Below the pieces are notes generated by a model. The model was not told the origin of the DNA. It did not search any database and worked only from the letters and a program-made list of their open reading frames with translations. Position numbers and translations under genes: made by a program. 9,106 nucleotides of DNA from Thermoleophilaceae bacterium (GTDB lineage: Bacteria; Actinomycetota; Thermoleophilia; Solirubrobacterales; Thermoleophilaceae), in the NCBI GenBank assembly GCA_013812065.1, contig JACCUC010000127.1, positions 1 through 9,106 on the forward strand. The letters run 5' to 3'. Of this stretch, positions 5,708-9,106 are shown in pieces; position 1 is the stretch's first letter; every line of letters begins with the position of its first letter.

Positions 5708-7081
5708 TCAGGCCACAGTCGCCGTCTTCTCCCGCTTGCGCTCCGCGACCACCGCGCGGATCTCCTCCCAATCCACGTTCTTGAAGTTGTGCATCGGGCA
5801 GAACGTGGGGCCGCACATCGAACAGAACTCCGCCGACTTGAAGTAGTCGTCGGACAGCGTCTCGTCGTGCATCGCCTGCGCGGTCTCCGGGTCGATCGAC
5901 AGTCGGAACTGCTTGCGCCAGTCGAACGAGAAGCGCGCTGCCGACAGGGCCCGGTCCCACTCCGCGGCGCGCCGGTTCCCGCGCGCGAGGTCAGCCGCGT
6001 GCGCCGCGATCCGGTAGGCGACGAGGCCCTGCTTCACGTCCTCGGCATTCGGAAGGCCGAGGTGCTCTTTAGGCGTCACGTAGCAGAGCATCGAGGTGCC
6101 GTGCCAGCCGACGATGGCGGCGCCGATCGCCGAGGTGATGTGGTCGTAGCCCGGCGCGACGTCGGTGACGAGCGGCCCGAGCGTGTAGAAGGGCGCCTCG
6201 CGGCAGACCTCCTGCTGGCGGCGCACGTTCTCCTCGAGCTGGTCCATCGGCACGTGCCCCGGACCCTCGATCATCACCTGCACGTCGCGTGCCCAGGCCC
6301 GCTCGGTGAGCTCGCCGAGGGTGTCTAGCTCCGCGAACTGGGCGGCGTCGGAGGCGTCGGCGATCGAGCCCGGTCGCAGGCCGTCGCCGAGCGAGATCGA
6401 CACGTCATGCTCGCGGGAGATATCGAGAATGTCGTCGAACCGCTCGTAGAGCGGGTTCTCGCGCCGGTGGTGCACCATCCAGCGTGCGAGCAGGCCGCCG
6501 CCGCGGGAGACGATGCCGGTGACCCGGTGCTGGCAGAGCGGCAGGTGCTCGAGCCGAACGCCGGCGTGAATCGTCATGTAGTCGACGCCTTGGCGTGCCT
6601 GGTGCTCGATGTTCTCCACCAGCAGGTCGCCGGTGAGGTCCTCGATCCGCCTGATCTGCTCGACGGCCTGGTAGATCGGGACGGTGCCGATCGGAACGAA
6701 GGCGGCGGCGATGATGGCCTCGCGCGTCGCGTCTATTCCCTTGCCCGTCGAGAGGTCCATAACCGTGTCGGCGCCCCAGCGTTCGGACAGCCGAAGCTTC
6801 TCGACCTCCTCGTCGAGCGAGGAGGTGGTCGGCGAGTTGCCGATGTTCGAGTTGATCTTGACCCGCGCGCGCAGGCCGATGGCCATCGGGTCGAGCGCCC
6901 GGTGGTGGACGTTCGCCGGGATGATCATCCGGCCGCGGGCCACCTCGTCGCGGATGACCGCGGCGGGCAGCTCCTCGCGCTCGGCCACCCGCTGCGCCTC
7001 GGGTGAAACCTCGCCCCGACGGGCGATCGCCATCTGCGTGCGGCAGTCCGTGTCGGCGGAGAAGGCGGTGCGGTGCGGCAT
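5708..7081 (-). CDS. thiC: Phosphomethylpyrimidine synthase ThiC
   Basis: ThiC is a radical-SAM enzyme that converts aminoimidazole ribotide to hydroxymethylpyrimidine phosphate, the pyrimidine half of thiamine. The protein shows TQMAIARRGEVSPE and IIPANVHH near the start, KINSNIGNS (75-83), MDLSTGKGID (108-117), TIHAGVR, SRGGG, SLGDGLRPG and EGPGHVP. The C-terminal cluster-binding motif CSMCGPTFC (C420, C423, C428) holds the [4Fe-4S] cluster. At 457 residues it is the short form that lacks the N-terminal extension of the roughly 630-residue enterobacterial enzyme. The ATG start at 7081 has AAGGGAG (7088-7094) six bases upstream, and that site is part of a TPP riboswitch, so expression should fall when thiamine pyrophosphate is plentiful. 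No other thi genes are in the window, so it stands alone. Confidence 0.97.
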   Translation of the reverse strand: MPHRTAFSADTDCRTQMAIARRGEVSPEAQRVAEREELPAAVIRDEVARGRMIIPANVHHRALDPMAIGLRARVKINSNIGNSPTTSSLDEEVEKLRLSERWGADTVMDLSTGKGIDATREAIIAAAFVPIGTVPIYQAVEQIRRIEDLTGDLLVENIEHQARQGVDYMTIHAGVRLEHLPLCQHRVTGIVSRGGGLLARWMVHHRRENPLYERFDDILDISREHDVSISLGDGLRPGSIADASDAAQFAELDTLGELTERAWARDVQVMIEGPGHVPMDQLEENVRRQQEVCREAPFYTLGPLVTDVAPGYDHITSAIGAAIVGWHGTSMLCYVTPKEHLGLPNAEDVKQGLVAYRIAAHAADLARGNRRAAEWDRALSAARFSFDWRKQFRLSIDPETAQAMHDETLSDDYFKSAEFCSMCGPTFCPMHNFKNVDWEEIRAVVAERKREKTATVA

Positions 7082-7087
7082 GCGTTA

Positions 7088-7175
7088 CTCCCTTCGCTGG
7101 TGTGAGCCAGAGCAGGTTCGGCGGGTCGGCGCTAGGAAGCACCCTCTCAGCCCCTCGACCAGGGACCCCCCGGGT
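7088..7175 (-). promoter_or_regulatory. TPP riboswitch (THI box) upstream of thiC
   Basis: Read on the minus strand, the conserved parts appear in order: a G-rich 5' strand (7171-7166), the P3-like stem TCCCT/AGGGG (7165-7161 and 7155-7151), GCTGAGAGGG including the pyrimidine-sensing CTGAGA (7150-7145), GACCC (7127-7123), ACCTGCTCTGG (7118-7108), the stem CTGG/CCAG (7110-7107 and 7100-7097) and GCGAAGGGA (7097-7089). The usual ACCTGATCTGG has C for A at one position, and the next loop is GCTCACA instead of the common TAAT type. The 3' end carries the thiC ribosome binding site, so ligand binding would directly hide it and block translation. The 5' limit is approximate. Confidence 0.93.
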
Positions 7176-7200
7176 TTGTACGTCCGCGAGCACGGTAGCG

Positions 7201-7233
7201 CCTGGAAGCGAACGACGAGCGCCCGCTTCCTGG
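7201..7233 (-). repeat. Hairpin upstream of the riboswitch
   Basis: GGAAGCG (7204-7210) and CGCTTCC (7224-7230) are perfect 7-bp arms with a 13-base loop. Two more base pairs follow beyond one T-T mismatch. The hairpin lies between the polymerase gene and the thiC riboswitch, right next to a possible thiC -10 box (TACCGT, 7197-7192 on the minus strand). Its role is unknown. Confidence 0.4.
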
Positions 7234-7243
7234 CGGCACCGGA

Positions 7244-7270
7244 GAACGCGCAGCACTCTCGCACGCGTTC
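7244..7270 (-). terminator. Candidate terminator hairpin of the polymerase gene
   Basis: GAACGCG (7244-7250) and CGCGTTC (7264-7270) form a perfect 7-bp stem with a 13-base loop, starting five bases after the polymerase stop codon in the direction of transcription. No T tract follows, as is common in high-GC actinobacteria. Confidence 0.45.
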
Positions 7271-7275
7271 CCAGG

Positions 7276-8283
7276 TCAGGACCGCCGCGCCCGCGAGGGC
7301 GCGACGCGCCTGCCTTCACCGCGCTGCTTGCGAAGTTGCGGCGGCCCGGGGGCGTCGCCGAGGCCCTCGTGCTCGTCGCGGGCCGCCAGCTCGAGCAGGG
7401 AGTCGAGCGAGCCCGGATGAGCGTCGATCGCCGCGCTGGGGTCGCCGGTCTCGCGCAGGCGAGCGGGAACGGTGTCGAGGCGCAGGTCGCCCGGTTCGGC
7501 GTCCGGGACCTCGTCCCAGGCCAGGGGGCAGGAGACGAGCGCGTCGGGGTTCGGTCTCACCGAGTAGGCCGAGGCGATCGTCCGGTCGCGGGCGTTCTGG
7601 TTGTAGTCGAGGAAGACGCCGTGGCGCTCCTCCTTCCACCACGCCGTGGTGGCCAGCTCGGGCCGCCGGCGCTCGACCTCGCGCCCTAGCGCCAGGGCGG
7701 CTCGGCGCACCTCGGTGAAGTCGACGCTCTGCTCGATCCGCACGTAGATGTGGATCCCGCGCGAGCCCGAGGTCTTGGGAAAGCCGGTCAGCTCGTGCTC
7801 GCAGAGAACCTCGCGCACGCACAGAGCGACCTGGCGCACATCGTCCCACGAGGCCTCGGGCGTAGGGTCGAGGTCGATTCGCAGCTCGTCGGGATGGTCG
7901 CCGTCGGAGCGTCGCACGGGCCTCGGGTTCCAGTCGACGACCCCGAGGTTGATCCCCGAGGCCAGGTGCGCCGAGTCCTGGCAGACGAGGTGGTTGGCGG
8001 TCCGCCCGCTCGGAAACGAGATCGTCATCTGCTCGAGCCACTCCGGCGCTCCGCGCGGCACCCGCTTCTGGAAGAAGAACTCGTCGTCGACGCCGTTCGG
8101 GAAGCGCTTGAGGGTCGTCGGGCGGTCGCGCAGGCCGCGCAGCACGGCGTCGGCCACGTCGAGGTAGTAGCGGCCAAGGTCGAGCTTCGTGTGCCCGCGA
8201 GCGGGAAAGAAGACCTTTCCGGGGTTCGAGAAGCGGACGCCGTGGCCGTCGAGCTCGAGGGTGATGTGGTCGCTTTTGGCCAC
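7276..8283 (-). CDS. Stand-alone LigD-type DNA polymerase/primase (PolDom)
   Basis: This 335-residue protein matches the polymerase domain of LigD (archaeo-eukaryotic primase superfamily), which fills gaps and adds nucleotides or ribonucleotides at DNA ends during repair. Key parts are SNPGKVFFPARGHTK near the start, FFFQKRVPRGAPEW, the catalytic RIDLDPTP with D137 and D139, KTSGSRGIHIYV (SGSRGxH, 172-178), the third metal-binding aspartate D226 in FLDYNQNARDRT and SAYSVRP. The C-terminal GLGDAP and basic PSRARRS tail is usual for this group. Ligase and nuclease domains are absent, as in mycobacterial PolD1/Prim-PolC, which is encoded beside ligC there. The GTG start (8283) has TATTCT (8295-8290 on the minus strand) six bases upstream, suggesting a leaderless mRNA. 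Confidence 0.92.
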   Translation of the reverse strand: MAKSDHITLELDGHGVRFSNPGKVFFPARGHTKLDLGRYYLDVADAVLRGLRDRPTTLKRFPNGVDDEFFFQKRVPRGAPEWLEQMTISFPSGRTANHLVCQDSAHLASGINLGVVDWNPRPVRRSDGDHPDELRIDLDPTPEASWDDVRQVALCVREVLCEHELTGFPKTSGSRGIHIYVRIEQSVDFTEVRRAALALGREVERRRPELATTAWWKEERHGVFLDYNQNARDRTIASAYSVRPNPDALVSCPLAWDEVPDAEPGDLRLDTVPARLRETGDPSAAIDAHPGSLDSLLELAARDEHEGLGDAPGPPQLRKQRGEGRRVAPSRARRS

Positions 8284-8300
8284 GTGGGGAGAATACGACC
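8284..8300. promoter_or_regulatory. 17-bp divergent start region with leaderless -10 box
   Basis: Only 17 bases separate the polymerase GTG (minus) from the macro-domain GTG (plus). On the minus strand TATTCT (8295-8290) is six bases before the polymerase start. On the plus strand GGAG (8288-8291) is nine bases before the macro start and can act as its ribosome binding site. The -35 region of the polymerase, and the promoter of the macro gene, must therefore lie in the opposite coding sequence. Confidence 0.5.
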
Positions 8301-8798
8301 GTGCCCGAGCTCGAGGTCCAGCGCGCCGACGTCACCAAGCTCGAGGTCGACGCGATCGCCAACGCGGCCAACACCGAGCTCCAGCACGGTGGTGGGGTGG
8401 CCAGGGCGATCTCCCAGGCCGGCGGCCCGGCGGTGCAGCAGGAATCGGACGACAAGGCGCCGATCGGGCTCGGCGAGGCGGTCGAGACCACCGCCGGCGA
8501 CATGCCCGCCCGCTACGTCATCCACGCCGCGACCATGGAGCTCGGCGGGCCGACGTCGCGCGAGATCATCGAGCGCGCGACCGAGTCGACGCTGCGCCGC
8601 GCCGAGGAACTCGGCTGCCGCTCGCTGGGGCTCGTCGCCTTTGGCACGGGGGTCGGCGGCTTCCCGATGCCCGAGGCGGCGGAAATCATGGTGGGCGCCG
8701 CGCGCGGGCATCGAGGCGAGACAGTCGAGCGCGTCGTCTTCTGCGTCCACGGCGAGGACGCTGAGGGCGCCTTCGCGGCCGCGATCGCCGAAGGGTGA
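8301..8798 (+). CDS. Macro-domain (ADP-ribose-binding) protein
   Basis: The 165-residue protein is a single macro domain, a fold that binds ADP-ribose and often removes it from proteins, nucleic acids or O-acetyl-ADP-ribose. Visible motifs are RADVTKLEVDAIANAANTEL (with the NAAN segment, residues 21-24), HGGGVARAI (29-37) for the first phosphate loop, and AFGTGVGGFP (113-122) for the second. The Asp that follows GGGV in MacroD/YmdB hydrolases is Ala here, as in AF1521-like domains, so binding is safer to predict than catalysis. The gene is divergent from the repair polymerase and overlaps the glycerate kinase start by four bases. Confidence 0.88.
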   Translation: MPELEVQRADVTKLEVDAIANAANTELQHGGGVARAISQAGGPAVQQESDDKAPIGLGEAVETTAGDMPARYVIHAATMELGGPTSREIIERATESTLRRAEELGCRSLGLVAFGTGVGGFPMPEAAEIMVGAARGHRGETVERVVFCVHGEDAEGAFAAAIAEG

Positions 8799-9106
8799 GC
8801 GGCGGCGGGGGGCTCGCCGCCGCGCCCGTCCTCGTCGCGCCCGACGACTTCAAGGGCACGTTCACGGCGCGCGAGGTCGCGAGCGCGCTCGTGCGCGGGC
8901 TGCGCGGCGGTGGCCTCGACGCCGACGAGCTCCCGGTGGCCGACGGAGGCGACGGCACGCTGGATGCGCTCGTTCAAGCCCGAGGCGGAGAGCTGCGAAA
9001 GGCGGTCGTCGCCGACGCGCTCGGCCGTCCGGTCGAGGCGGCGTGGGCGCTGCTCGCCGACGGGCGCACAGCCGTGGTCGAAGCCGCCCAGGCGAGCGGT
9101 CTGTGG
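8795..9106 (+). CDS. Glycerate kinase, N-terminal part
   Basis: The frame runs off the right edge after 104 codons. Glycerate kinases of this type phosphorylate D-glycerate to 2-phosphoglycerate with ATP, in glyoxylate, serine or sugar-acid breakdown. The N-terminal family marks are VLVAPDDFKGT (residues 12-22) and LPVADGGDGT (46-55), followed by DALGRPVEA and VVEAAQASGL. The GTG start overlaps the TGA of the macro-domain gene (GTGA), so the two are probably cotranscribed and translationally coupled. A later start is possible, since residues 2-10 are a Gly/Ala-rich run, but no better candidate precedes the APDDFKG motif. Confidence 0.88.
   Translation, partial: MSGGGGLAAAPVLVAPDDFKGTFTAREVASALVRGLRGGGLDADELPVADGGDGTLDALVQARGGELRKAVVADALGRPVEAAWALLADGRTAVVEAAQASGLW

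Noticed and set aside
4719..5960. Long open frame on the minus strand opposite ligC and the thiC end (413 codons)
   Set aside because: It is an antisense shadow produced by GC-rich codon bias; the peptide has no family resemblance, while ligC in the other strand shows all ligase motifs.
5660..6328. Plus-strand open frame opposite thiC (222 codons)
   Set aside because: It lies wholly antisense to well-supported thiC and has only composition-driven openness.
1..9106. CRISPR array, tRNA, rRNA, phage or toxin-antitoxin module
   Set aside because: I scanned both strands by eye and saw no spaced direct repeats, cloverleaf, ribosomal RNA sequence, phage genes or paired small toxin-antitoxin ORFs.

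Overview
This window looks like chromosomal DNA from a high-GC actinobacterium. Core-gene stretches are about 70% GC (42 of 60 bases at 5041-5100). Several genes have a TANNNT -10 box only 6-8 bases before a GTG or ATG start, and a DNA ligase C is encoded near a stand-alone LigD-type polymerase. A Thermoleophilia/Solirubrobacterales-like host fits the compact leaderless gene style, but that placement is an inference.

Layout, left to right. (1) 1-780, minus strand: the 5' part of an IS110-family element. Its DEDD transposase is broken by a frameshift near 244-251. Its upstream non-coding end can fold and is where a bridge RNA would be expected. (2) 781-1111: mostly non-coding, with one possible 46-residue ORF. 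(3) 1112-2239, plus: a PLP-dependent class I/II aminotransferase with its own leaderless promoter. (4) 2306-3742: a regulatory cassette. A TetR-type repressor (plus) is divergent from a two-gene minus-strand operon for a one-helix and a four-helix membrane protein. The 79-bp gap contains two adjacent perfect dyads and a good sigma-70-like promoter. Part of the cassette is clearly lower in GC (56% over 2521-2640), which suggests transfer. (5) 3808-4521, minus: a DtxR/MntR-family metalloregulator whose metal-site residues look manganese-type.

(6) 4594-5663, plus: a 34-codon remnant of a short-chain dehydrogenase start, overlapping by 4 bases an ATP-dependent DNA ligase C. The ligase appears to use the promoter of the lost dehydrogenase. 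(7) 5708-7081, minus: thiC, led by a clear TPP riboswitch (7088-7175) that contains the ribosome binding site. (8) 7276-8283, minus: a stand-alone LigD-type polymerase/primase, functionally paired with LigC but separated from it by thiC. (9) 8301-8798, plus: a macro-domain protein divergent from the polymerase with only 17 bp between the start codons, followed with a 4-base overlap by the start of a glycerate kinase that runs off the right edge.

The main theme is DNA end/gap repair (LigC plus polymerase, possibly with an ADP-ribose-binding macro protein) interleaved with thiamine synthesis and metal/TetR regulators. I found no tRNA, rRNA, CRISPR array or complete mobile element.
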